Positions 1 through 11,900 of a stretch of DNA of 35,164 nt are shown here, one piece after another; position 1 is the first letter of the stretch; each line of letters starts with the position of its first letter. Below the pieces are notes generated by a model, which did no database searches, was not told the DNA's origin, and worked only from the letters and a program-made list of their open reading frames with translations. Location: the NCBI GenBank assembly GCA_004114245.1, contig QZWS01000042.1, forward strand, positions 1-35,164, read 5' to 3'. The DNA is from Zoopage sp. CT-All. Taxonomy: Eukaryota > Zoopagomycota > Zoopagomycetes > Zoopagales > Zoopagaceae. The translations under genes and the position numbers were made by a program.

Positions 1-55
1 ACGCCTCGATCGCGACATTGGCACGTTCAAGGGTGGTGTCCATGTCCCAGCCGCA
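1..55. repeat. Exact 55-bp direct duplicate of DED1 exon 3 segment 929-983
   Basis: Bases 1-55 are identical to 929-983, which lie inside the third coding exon of the helicase gene downstream. The match ends at base 56, where the sequences diverge completely. Its left limit is set by the window edge, so the true length is unknown. It sits upstream of the helicase start codon at 146 and cannot be part of that reading frame. It could be a real local duplication or an assembly end-effect; the sequence alone cannot decide. The identity was seen by direct comparison. Confidence 0.9.
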
Positions 56-145
56 AGCGCGAATAAAAGAAACTTTGTCAAGGTGTCTTGGCCACTTCAT
101 TCTTCCCTTCAGTCTTCATTCCTTCCTCAATCCTCTATTTCGATA

Positions 146-2561
<2,416 letters not shown>

Positions 2562-3054
2562 GACCCCTTCCACCCATCCTACGTGCAGCTACCAGTATCT
2601 GGCATGTGCGCTCTGCAACTTTGCTCAAACTCTCTCTGTTTTTTCTTGATCGTTGTTTTTTCTTCTTCAGAACGACGCTTACTCTCTATACCCCAATCGC
2701 GCCTTCGTTCAGTATGCTTGTCACTCTTCTTTTTCGGGGTCTTGATCGGTCGTTCTTTTCCAAAGACTTTTTTTGTTGGTATCTCTCCACTCGCTTAAAT
2801 CTGCTTCTTACTCTCCTTTTTACTCGCGGTGTATACTACTTTTGTCTTCAATCTCCCTCATTCCTATTTGTATACTAAACTGCTTTCATGGACGAAGGTG
2901 GATGAATGTCCTCTGAAGGAGGAACGGGAGAAAAAAAAGCGCCAATTCATCTCCATAGACAAAAATGATATACACATATTCATGCTATCAACCGCGAAAA
3001 GAAGTAATAAAAAAACTTTTGCCGAGATACGCTCTTGCAATTGTGCCTATACAT
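2562..3054. other. Convergent intergenic region, DED1 and PEX11 3' ends
   Basis: This 493-bp stretch lies between the stop of the helicase (+) and the stop of PEX11 (-). The first 320 bases are strongly pyrimidine-rich with several T runs on the plus strand, as expected of 3' untranslated and terminator DNA in fungi. An AATAAA-like stretch occurs on the plus strand near 3005-3011. I see no conserved reading frame or RNA gene. Confidence 0.6.
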
Positions 3055-4361
3055 CTAGGCCTTGTTCACCTTGGCCCATTGCGCCTGTGCGCCCATGATG
3101 GAGGTGACGGTTCTAATCACAGCCAACGCGTGCAAAGTTTTCGTTTAGAAGAGCAACACATTGAGGAAACTGGTGCACCATACGCCGATCCATGCCGAGG
3201 AGGTGACACTTACCCGATCAGTCCGACAGCGCCATCGTCAAGACTCAAGTATCCGAGTCCAGTGGAAGGAATGAGAAGATCCAGACCGTCCTGCACCAGC
3301 TGCTTGGTCACGGAATGTTGCTCCCTGACAAGTCGTTTGAGGCACAAAGTAACGAAGATTCATAACGTCAGTCAAATTCAATCTTCTGACACCTTATCGA
3401 ACACGACGCGACACAATACAACACAACTACTATCCTTAATCATTGAGGAAAACGTTGAAGTTACTAACCTTTCCAGTGACTTGAGCTCAGTTCGCGCATA
3501 TGACTTTTCGGATTCGCCATGGTGCTTGATTCCACGCCCAGCAGATGCGCGTCGGATCTGGATCTGGCGCGTCTTGTACAGTCCTGAGAGGAAGCTGAAG
3601 GTGATTCCGGCCAACCAAAACTTGTTGGCAAGCTCCGTGTATCTCTTAATGTTCTTGAACTTGAACGCGCCAGCGCCATCCAACTACAAAAATAGGAGGA
3701 AAGAGTTAAAGAGATAGGTCAATTGCTTTCCTTTATCCGAACGTTGACGGCAGCCTTCTCTATTCTCAGAATGTTATAACGTAGGATCATTTACAAAGAT
3801 CAAGGCGTCATAGGACAGATATCCGGCATAGGAAAGCTGCTTGCCAACAGCGCAGAATCGAAGGAATTCATCCTTGACACCTGTAGCCACTACAGCCTGC
3901 TCAACGTGCTCAATGGGTTTACCTAAGGAGAAAGCAGCCGATCTTTTAGTATTGTTCTGAGAAAGCAATGACGATTGGTTACATGAAAAAATATACGATG
4001 TGCAAGTCGAGTACTTACCGAATCGCATGACTGTGTAGTGGCCATCCGCCGAACAGAAGAGTGTGAGAAAAAAAAAAGTACAACAGATATATGACGAGGG
4101 CTGAGTTAGTGAACGAAGTATATACAATGAATTACTCGACCGAGAGAACAAAGGCTACATGTCCTGGTTACGTTTGCGAGACAAGGCTAGAGTTTTCTTG
4201 AGGTTGTTGAAGCGGAGCACGGTCTCCTTGCTGTAGCCTTGCTGGAGGAGGTACCATGCGAGGAAGCGAGAAAAATATTGCACGGCTCTGTACAGCTTAT
4301 CACGACCCACGGTCGTGGCCGTGAACTTGAGCCAGGGTTGGACATTGATAACGGCTGACAT
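3055..4361 (-). CDS. PEX11: Peroxisomal membrane protein PEX11 (peroxisome proliferation)
   Basis: Six exons on the minus strand, in transcript order 4361-4172, 4030-4019, 3922-3795, 3683-3469, 3324-3214 and 3112-3055, give 237 residues, normal for the family. Recognisable PEX11 segments are RAVQYFSRFLAWYL near the N-terminus (amphipathic helix region), NLKKTLALSRKLMRFGKP, ELANKFWLAGITFS (membrane-associated helix) and the C-terminal GLIGTVTSIMG. PEX11 proteins bind and deform the peroxisomal membrane to drive elongation and fission. The second exon is only 12 nt, but it is needed to restore the LSRKLMRFGKP motif and is flanked by AG and GTAAGT. All introns are GT-AG (96-144 nt). The gene converges on DED1; its start lies 198 bp from the stop of the FANCE-like gene, so the promoter is compact. 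Confidence 0.93.
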
Positions 4362-4559
4362 TCTTTTTTGTTTTTATGCAGATTATAATGAGGGATGTAG
4401 TTTGAGAAACGTTGAGAAGAGATTGAATGAGGCGAGCCGAAGGGTTGGGAATGGTGGGATGCAAGAACTAACTTTGAAGTGTGCTTTTTTTCTCCCCGGG
4501 AAATAAGGTTCACGTGTGACAGGCCGAACTCTGGAGGGAACCGTGCGCATCTCGCTTTT
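4362..4559 (-). promoter_or_regulatory. PEX11 upstream region
   Basis: This 198-bp gap lies between the PEX11 start codon and the stop codon of the tandem upstream gene. It must hold the PEX11 promoter and the 3' end of the neighbour. A T-rich run on the plus strand at about 4487-4494 is visible. I see no specific factor site that I can defend. Confidence 0.4.
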
Positions 4560-6784
4560 TTATTTCATGACATTCTTGCTCTTCCTCTTGATGAACATAT
4601 CCAACTTCGTAAGCAAACTCTTTCCTAGTTTAACATCCATTCTCGAAGCGCAAAACTGTCGCAACTTCTCCAAGCTTCCGACGTCCTGGCACAGAGGTCC
4701 TTGCCGCATTGTCCAGGTCATCAGCAATTGCACAAGGCTTACACAAGAGAGCCGAAGCGAATCCTGTCCTTGGCCACTTATCATATCCTTACGACCCGAT
4801 GAGCTCAAGAAAGTTTCTAGATCTCCAGAGGAACAGTAGAGCTTCGCAAGGGCTTGGCAGGATGCAGAGGAGGAAGAGGTCGATGTCAACAAGACTACTT
4901 GTTCCCACAGGGTATCGAGGGCGGCGTTGAAGCGAACCCAGAGACGCGAGGGCAGCGGGGTCGGAACATTCGCATAGCTCAGGATGGTTTTCACAGTATC
5001 AAGATGCACCTCCGTCAGGAACAAAACGGGGACCTTGCCTAGTTCGTTGTCCTCGCCAGCAGCAACATCTGCCTGCCCTCTCGTGGGCTCAAAGACAACG
5101 CTGCAACACAAAACAGCAGGTCGTCAGCGCATGGCTCGGCGAGGGTTGTGCGATGTTGGGAGATGAAAAGACAAGAGATAAGAGGCGCTCACCTTAGGAA
5201 ATGAATCACCCCTACAGAAGATTGCTCTTTCAAGACGTTCTGCACGAGTTCCGAGGTCACTTTAGAGAACCGTGCATGGTCCCAGAGTAGCGGCAGTAAC
5301 ACTGCATCCGTAATTGCGCGCCCATGGTGCTTTCCTGCGTGTACGATTGAGTGTAGGAACAGTCGTGATGGCTTCGACTGGACAAGTAAAGCCTGCAAAG
5401 ATACAACATCGACATTAGATAGAGCGTCCTGCTTAAAGAGGTCCATACAAATCATGAGAGTCCTTTGTCCTTACCTTTTGGTAAAACAAGATTCGAAATA
5501 GAAAGACACTGGCTGGGTACGATAGCTGTGACCCTGGCTTAGTGTCATCTGCATCTGCGGACAACCCCTCATGTTGCTCAGTCTGATACCCATCAAAAAT
5601 CTCGCTGCAAAGTCGATCCAATGCTCCATCTTCAAGGTTGTGTAGTCCAACTTCAGAAACCGCCTTGTCAACCTGGAATCAACGGAAATGGAGAAGAGAG
5701 GATTACAAGGAGACCGCATCCAGTGAGTGAGCATCATCAGGCGAGAGTGTTTTGCTTGTGCAAGGTCCTAGCATAGCTCTCTTACCTGCTCCCTCGTCTT
5801 TTCTGCAGGAGATCGCGACAAGTCCACCAGCACTCGAAGTTCATCCCATAACAAAACTGAACACTGGGATGTCGAGACTTGCGACAAGATTTCTTCCTGA
5901 TTTGCAATATGTCCAGCATTCGTGCTAACATCCCCATTTCCGTCTGTAAGGGCGTCCTCAGTTTCGGCAGTCGGTTCCCATAGCGCAGCGGCCAAATCCG
6001 ATGGCCTCATCCCTGCAGGTTGCAGCATCTCTAGTTTGGTCCGCAGTGACGACACTGCCAACTCGAGTTCAATTATGTCCTGTTGATTATCGTTATTGTC
6101 GGGTAGTCGATGGTTGAACCCCTTGGTGGAGGCTAGACTTTTTCGTTGCTGATGGTGCGCGTCAACTGTGTGGGCGTCAGTGGCATCGGTGACGAGGACT
6201 TCTCTTTGAGGCTCGGATAGCGCATTCGTAGGCATGTTCTTGGACGCTCGTTTCCTGCGCTTCATTAGCCTGACTGCTTCCGCCGAGATGGTGAGAGGTC
6301 TTGTCTCTTGTTCAGGTGTCGTGGCTGGGATAAGGTCCGCCAGTTCAGGTTTCGGCGGAAAGAGCCACACCTGTGTACAACGATGTACTGAATTTGTTGG
6401 GTTAGACATGCATCCTGAAGGTATTATGAAACTGCTGTCAACGCGCGGATCATTACATTGTGTTCTCGTGTTCAGCTCCTCTTCGACGTCAAAATTCGAC
6501 ATGCGTCGCGGTATGGGTGTTATCCCTGATAACGAAGCGGCATAATTCTTGGTATCCATTTCCTGACCAGATGCGCGCTTAATGCTCTGTCTGTCGTGGT
6601 CTTGTAGCATCTGCCTCCACGAGGTGACCATATCCTTGTGCCTTTGTGTGGGGTCCTTCCAGTGGTACCCCGCCATATTTGAGGAGGTCAAGAGCAAAGT
6701 CGAATCTTGAATCTCATTAGAAGTACAACTGAGCTGTAAGACCGCTCTATGAGGAATTGAGGATTTCGCTGAGTCCCTGTTCAT
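4560..6784 (-). CDS. FANCE: FANCE-like protein (Fanconi anaemia core complex subunit E candidate)
   Basis: Four exons (6784-5786, 5672-5475, 5392-5193, 5100-4560) encode about 645 residues. The first roughly 330 residues are poorly conserved and look disordered, with a basic stretch (LMKRRKRASKN). The rest (about 335-645) is helical and HEAT-like. In remembered comparison with vertebrate FANCE the order of motifs agrees: a ...FLFRILFYQ... helix, SRLFLHSIV, ITDAVLLPLL, SELVQNVLKE, then LVQLLMTW and a C-terminal GKSLLTKLDMF that parallels the terminal FLRKSLQAAL of FANCE. FANCE bridges the Fanconi core complex to FANCD2 in interstrand-crosslink repair in the nucleus. Similarity is weak and judged by eye, so identity is provisional. 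Start 6784 is the first in-frame ATG; another could exist upstream. It is divergent from the 7035-7535 reading frame. Confidence 0.55.
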
Positions 6785-7034
6785 CCACGTCCGGCGATCG
6801 TCGAGGTCAATGCAGTGTGCCTGGGGTTGCTGAGGTTTGAATGAATACAGCTTTAGTTTTTAAGCACGTTGATCACGTGCGTCCCGATTTTCCTTGCAGT
6901 TAAAATGATCAGCGGAGTGCACTGTGTAGACCTTCTCTTTCCACGATTTTTCTAATTGTGAGTTTGATGGCGGGACGATGCTGCAGAGGACGCATCCATC
7001 GATCGAGCAACCACACATACCCATCCATCCAGCC
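6785..7034. promoter_or_regulatory. Divergent upstream region of the FANCE-like gene
   Basis: About 250 bp lie between the FANCE-like start (minus strand) and the start of the plus-strand reading frame at 7035. The region contains a CCATC-rich stretch at 7008-7030. It presumably holds the FANCE-like promoter and may contribute to transcription towards RPL2. No defined element could be identified. Confidence 0.35.
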
Positions 7035-7535
7035 ATGCCGTCAGCGTTACCCATCGACATCGTAACAACCAGTGGATCACCATCGACAACCGACTCTGCA
7101 CTATGGCTCAGGAAGAATTACTCAGATCTCACTCGGCATCCAGATCTCTTGCCTAGTGGCAAAAGTTCATGGCTTCAAAGGACAGGGAAGGATGTGGAGT
7201 GGATCACGGCAGAGGCAACGGCCACCTCCAAACAGTGCAGCACAGAAGAATATAAGGACACTATCTCACAACTGAATCATCAGATGGGAGTGTTGCATCA
7301 CTATGGAGTCCAAGAGATCAGCTTCAGTTCACAACACACACTTGACAGCATAGCCTCAGTTCAAGGTCAAGGAAATCGTCTTGGCATTGTGGAAGTGGAT
7401 GCAACATCGGTCGAACAATGGTTTATCACAGAAGTCCCCAGGAGCACAGGATGTCATGATCTCACACCTCTCGATCTCATGGAGGAACTCTGCTCAACCA
7501 TCATCCAGCGACCCGTTTTTTTTACAACGGACTAA
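7035..7535 (+). CDS. Hypothetical reading frame upstream of RPL2 (doubtful gene)
   Basis: This open frame encodes about 166 residues from the ATG at 7035 (context CAGCCATGC); an in-frame ATG at 6978 would add 19 more. I recognise no family. Composition is protein-like (mixed hydrophobic and charged, e.g. [12 protein letters not shown] near the end), with no signal peptide, membrane segment or repeat. It stops only 28 bp before the RPL2 ATG. A highly expressed ribosomal protein gene needs a promoter in just this place, so the frame may be fortuitous, or RPL2 may be transcribed from within or upstream of it. A probable intron acceptor just before the RPL2 start suggests that part of this frame could lie inside an RPL2 leader intron. 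Confidence 0.3.
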   Translation: MPSALPIDIVTTSGSPSTTDSALWLRKNYSDLTRHPDLLPSGKSSWLQRTGKDVEWITAEATATSKQCSTEEYKDTISQLNHQMGVLHHYGVQEISFSSQHTLDSIASVQGQGNRLGIVEVDATSVEQWFITEVPRSTGCHDLTPLDLMEELCSTIIQRPVFFTTD

Positions 7536-7563
7536 TATTTTCCATGTGCTCCTTCGTAGTAAA

Positions 7564-8805
7564 ATGGGTCGTGTCATTCGTGCTCAGCGTAAGGGTCCCG
7601 GAGGAATCTTCAAGTCGCACACTCGTCTGCGCAAGGGCGCCGCCAAGTTGCGTTCCCTTGATTTCGCCGAGCGTACCGGTTACATTCGTGGAATCGTCAA
7701 GGAGGTTATCCACGACCCCGGTCGTGGCGCCCCCCTCGCCAAGGTCCAGTTCCGTGATCCCTACAGGTAATAAGGACATCCATGGAGGAGCCGTTTATAT
7801 TTAAGGAGATACTCACCATCGTCGACAGCAGCGGCACCAGCAGACCTCTGAGTTTGCTGTTCAGGAGCACAGAAGAACTGAAGGGTAGTCGACTTTGCTC
7901 TGGAATTCGTCTACTTATTCAGCAACAAAATCGAGGAACGGCAGCGCTGAAGACAATCGCATATATCCAGGAGAGGGATTTGCCTAGTTGCTTCTCTAAA
8001 CGACATGTTGCAGACGAACGACTGTGCCAGAACTGGAAGGGTTGAACAACAACGGAACTGTACATGGATCGAGTGAAATTTTGAGCCCTGTATATTAATC
8101 ATCGCTCGCACTTTCTTGCGTCCATTAGATACAAGATGCGCACTGAGACCTTCATTGCCACTGGTGAGTGCTTAGTTGCCACAGTACCCTTGCAATATAT
8201 CTGAATTACTGCAGCACAATCACTGAACGGTCGCTAACAGTGCTTTCTCCTTGTTCCTTTTCTCTCTATCATCTGTAGAGGGTACCTACACCGGTCAGTT
8301 CATCTACTGCGGTAAGAAGGCTGCCTTGAACATCGGAAACGTTCTTCCTTTGGGCTCCATGCCCGAGGGTACCGTTGTCTGCAACGTTGAGGAGACCGTC
8401 GGTGATCGTGGTGCTCTCGCCCGTACCTCCGGAGGTTACGCCACCGTCATTGGCCACAACACCGATGATGGCAAGACCCGCATCAAGCTCCCCTCCGGTG
8501 CCAAGAAGGTCGTCTTCTCGACCGCTCGTGCCACCGTTGGTATCGTTGCTGGAGGTGGTCGTATTGACAAGCCCCTGTTGAAGGCCGGTCGTGCTTACCA
8601 CAAGTACCGCGTCAAGCGCAACTCTTGGCCCAAGACTCGTGGTGTTGCTATGAACCCCGTCGACCATCCCCACGGAGGAGGAAACCACCAGCACATTGGT
8701 CACGCCTCGACCATCGCTCGCGATGCCGTCCCCGGTCAGAAGTCGGGTCTCATTGCTGCCCGCCGTACCGGTTTGCTTCGCGGTTCCAAGAAGCTCAAGG
8801 AGTAA
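7564..8805 (+). CDS. RPL2: 60S ribosomal protein uL2 (L2/L8)
   Basis: Exons 7564-7766, 8129-8163 and 8279-8805 encode 254 residues, the same length as yeast Rpl2. The protein starts [11 protein letters not shown] and contains FRDPYRYKMRTE across the first junction, [10 protein letters not shown] across the second exon join, and the near-invariant [15 protein letters not shown] segment that reaches the peptidyl-transferase region of 25S rRNA. It ends in the expected basic tail ([10 protein letters not shown]). It acts in the large cytosolic ribosomal subunit. The 35-nt middle exon and a 362-nt first intron are unusual beside the short introns around it. Codon use is strongly biased to C-ending codons (CGT/CGC, GTC, ACC), as expected for a highly expressed gene. 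Confidence 0.98.
7767..8128 (+). other. Long first intron of RPL2
   Basis: This 362-nt GT-AG intron is three to four times longer than typical introns in the window. Ribosomal-protein introns often host snoRNAs or regulatory hairpins, so I looked for C/D boxes (RTGATGA, CTGA) and H/ACA boxes. No convincing pair was seen. The acceptor (ATTAG) is preceded by a TTAATC branch-like stretch and a pyrimidine tract. Confidence 0.75.
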
Positions 8806-8943
8806 AGCAGCAACCGCAATTGCTTTTATTAAAATTCTTTCATGTACCTTTGGGAAACAAATCATCGCATCAAGGGATGGGGTCTAGGCATTTTTGTTTA
8901 TTGCATTAGTTTTTTATACTGAGCAAACGCTTAGAGTTCGCCT
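8806..8943. other. Convergent RPL2/formin 3' region
   Basis: A 138-bp spacer separates the stop of RPL2 (+) from the stop of the formin gene (-). It holds a minus-strand AATAAA signal at 8902-8897 for the formin and an AT-rich plus-strand stretch (TTTTATTAAAATTC) for RPL2. Nothing else is visible. Confidence 0.6.
8897..8902 (-). terminator. Polyadenylation signal AATAAA of the formin gene
   Basis: A canonical AATAAA hexamer occurs on the minus strand 42 nt beyond the formin stop codon at 8944. The position is right for a cleavage signal. No experimental cleavage site is known. Confidence 0.5.
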
Positions 8944-11900
8944 TTACTGCTGACGACTGCTCTGACGAGAATGCGTTAAGGCGCCAGCTCGAGGAACGTT
9001 CAGGTTTATGGCTTGCAGGGCCTCCATACTGAGCTCCGAATACAGGTGTGACATTGGACGATCAGGTCGATCAGGGCGCGTCCTGCGCATACCGGAGCGT
9101 AGGCCACGGATCGCATCGTCCAAGTGCCCGTCTCTAATTGCTGCGAGAGAGACTCCTCCGGCAACGCGATTCTAATAGAATGGGACGAGGGGAAAAAAGC
9201 GGTTCGCGGTCTTAGGAACGGGCGCCATGTGTAAAGATTGACCAAGATATGTTGTGAGGCAAAATCGTCTTTGTTTACCTTGGTACTCGCCATTTGTTGG
9301 CTCTTATTCAGTCTCTTAGCCATTGCCTCATTCTCGAGCTGCGACTTCTGAAGCATGGTCGAGAACGAGACTAGCATTCCGAAAAAGTCTTCGGGCTTGG
9401 TGGCGCTTGGGTCCTCGCCATAGAAGAGGAGCAGCTTCCTCAGGTCCAGCTCAAGACCTTGTCCTACCTGGGCGATCTTTTGGATTCCTTCCTCGTTGGC
9501 TTCCGTGAATTTCTGTTTGCAAGAATTTGTAATAGAACACAGCATCGTTAAAATCTGGCACAAGGTATGAAAGGAAATATCCTTCCTTTACACGACCATT
9601 CCAGCACGAGAACTGGGTGACTCAAAAGGCCCCGCATACCTCCATCACTTCAATGAACTTGTCGTTCGGTGGAGATATTCTCATCTTGCGGAGAACGCGA
9701 ATCTCCTCTCGAATCTGGTTCATGCCCGCGACCAAACTATTGACCGAGTTCATCAATGTTTGGACTGAGATGCGGGCTGCTGCTTCCAAGTGAGGAACCT
9801 CCTCTAGGAAACACATAAGACTGGGATCCTTGGCCTGGATGGCTTTGGCCAGGTAATGAAGCAGTGTGCTCGCTCCAGGCTTCGCGCTGTCAGCACCCTT
9901 CGTGTCGCGAATCTGTAAGGAAACAAGATCATTAAGGCGAGAGTGTTAATTAACAAACGATGCATTGTTAACGGACGGTTTTTTATCCCACGAGGGAAGA
10001 AGTACTAGCTCATCTTGTACCTTTAGCAGAGCGTCCAGTTGGAAACCATAAGCATTTCCGCGGAAGCTGGTTGCATTCAGATGGTTGCCGATCAACAGCA
10101 CCGTCTAAAGAGCGCATACGCCAATCCAACTGGTTAGTATTCCTTCTTTTCCGGCTTGCTTTGCGAAGGTTTTGTGCATACCCGGGCGTGTACCTTCAAA
10201 AGACTCTTAAGTCGCTTTGATCCTTGCAGCTCCTCGATCGTGAGCCGGAGTACATCCATTTCCTAATGAAGATGACATTGTGTTAATATAGCGCGTTCTG
10301 GACGTTATGAGTCTTGCAACTTTAGAATCTGATCACGAAGTTATCCCTTACCGGCTTGAGCTCGCCAACTTCAATCTCGAGTCTGCGTCTAAAGATCATG
10401 CCAGAAACGCGTTCCGAGAGTCGGGGAATGTCCATGATCTATAAAAAAAAATTGCACAGCGAAAGAATGTTATGGTCAGAATCGCACATTGAAGTCACCG
10501 TTACGCATATATCCAAGCTTGAACATATAAGACGTGCATACCTCTCGATAAAACTTTTCTGCGTTTCCGAGACTCTCAAAGTCACCATCGTACTCCTTGA
10601 TGAGCTCAATCTACTCCAGCAACGAACAAAATATAGATTCTGTTCAGCAAAAATGTGCTGTGTCATTGCTCACCGCATGATTGCGTGCACTCGATCCGTA
10701 CCTCGTCACTAGTGGGAACGTATTGTTTGATAGCCTTGAGGTTTTCAATGCTCAGCTTGTCATCCAAGATCTCCATCAGCGCCACGCGGATGTCAGGATA
10801 CGACACTTTGATTCTGGACAACATGATGGCTGAAAAGATGGGAAGGAGAGCAGAACAGATGTCAGCGCGCGGTGGAGAGCACGAACGACACGAAAGTGAC
10901 ACGTAAGAGACACGAAAGAAACACGAAAGAAACACGAAAGAAACACGAAACAAAAATGCTTGCTTTCGTACCGATATTATTGGCCCGGTTGACGCTGAAC
11001 AGACTGACGGCCTTCTTCTTGTCTGCGTTCACCGCAGCAGCTATTTTGTTCGTAGTAATCAGTTAGGCATAAAGATCTTGGCAATGGCTTGCCCTGTCGA
11101 CATTTCGGACATTACCTGCTGCGGCTGGCTGATTTTTGCAGAACAACTGGTCAATTTCTTCAAAGTCCAGCTCGACTGTGCTGAGATCCGAAGAGGGGTC
11201 GCAGATGTCTTTCCACACCGTTTGTGTGATAGTCCCGGTCGGTAACTTGTTCCAAAAGAGTTGCTATCACGGTCCAGAAAAAAAAAACAAAAAAAAAAAA
11301 AACGTTGTTAGCAGAAAGCTCGCTTTTTGCACCCACTGTTTTATGAGCAAAGGCTCGTAGCACCCACCTTCATAGGACGAGTGGGTTTGACTGACTGTGG
11401 GATCGCCATTCCCAGCGGTCTCAATGGATTGGCTGTTCGGTTTCCTGCCAAGAATACCGGTAGGGTAGGAATGGCGCCCTCCAGCGCTGCTGCGCCATGG
11501 ACTTGAGGTCCTGCTGGTGGAGGTGGAGGCGGAGGTGGGGGCGGTAGTCCTGTTAAGGGTGCTTTAGAAATCTTGCTTTCCACCACGGGAGGAGGAGGAG
11601 GGGGTGAAGGGCCGGAAGAAGCCACTGGCGCGGCAGTTTCAGGTGCTGGAGTGACAGCGCTTGATGTTTTTGGTGCTGGCAATGTTGCAGATCGCTTGAT
11701 AATACAAATCTGAGGAACAATTTGCGTTGATTCAGTCGAAACAACGCCCGGAGTAAAGGATGGGGGTGGTGGTGGAGGGGGCGGTGGTGGTGCACCACCC
11801 ACTGGTGGGTCTGCTGCAATAGGCACTGGCGCATCATTTGGCTGAGGATCCGACATTGGAGGAGGGGGTGGTGGTGGTGCAGATGTGTTGACTTGCATAG

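Noticed and set aside
7767-8278. snoRNA in RPL2 introns
   Set aside because: No paired C/D boxes or H/ACA boxes with correct spacing were seen by eye.
8269-8865. 198-codon antisense frame opposite RPL2
   Set aside because: It is open only because of the strong codon bias of RPL2; the composition (Gly/Thr/Val-rich) is a typical shadow.
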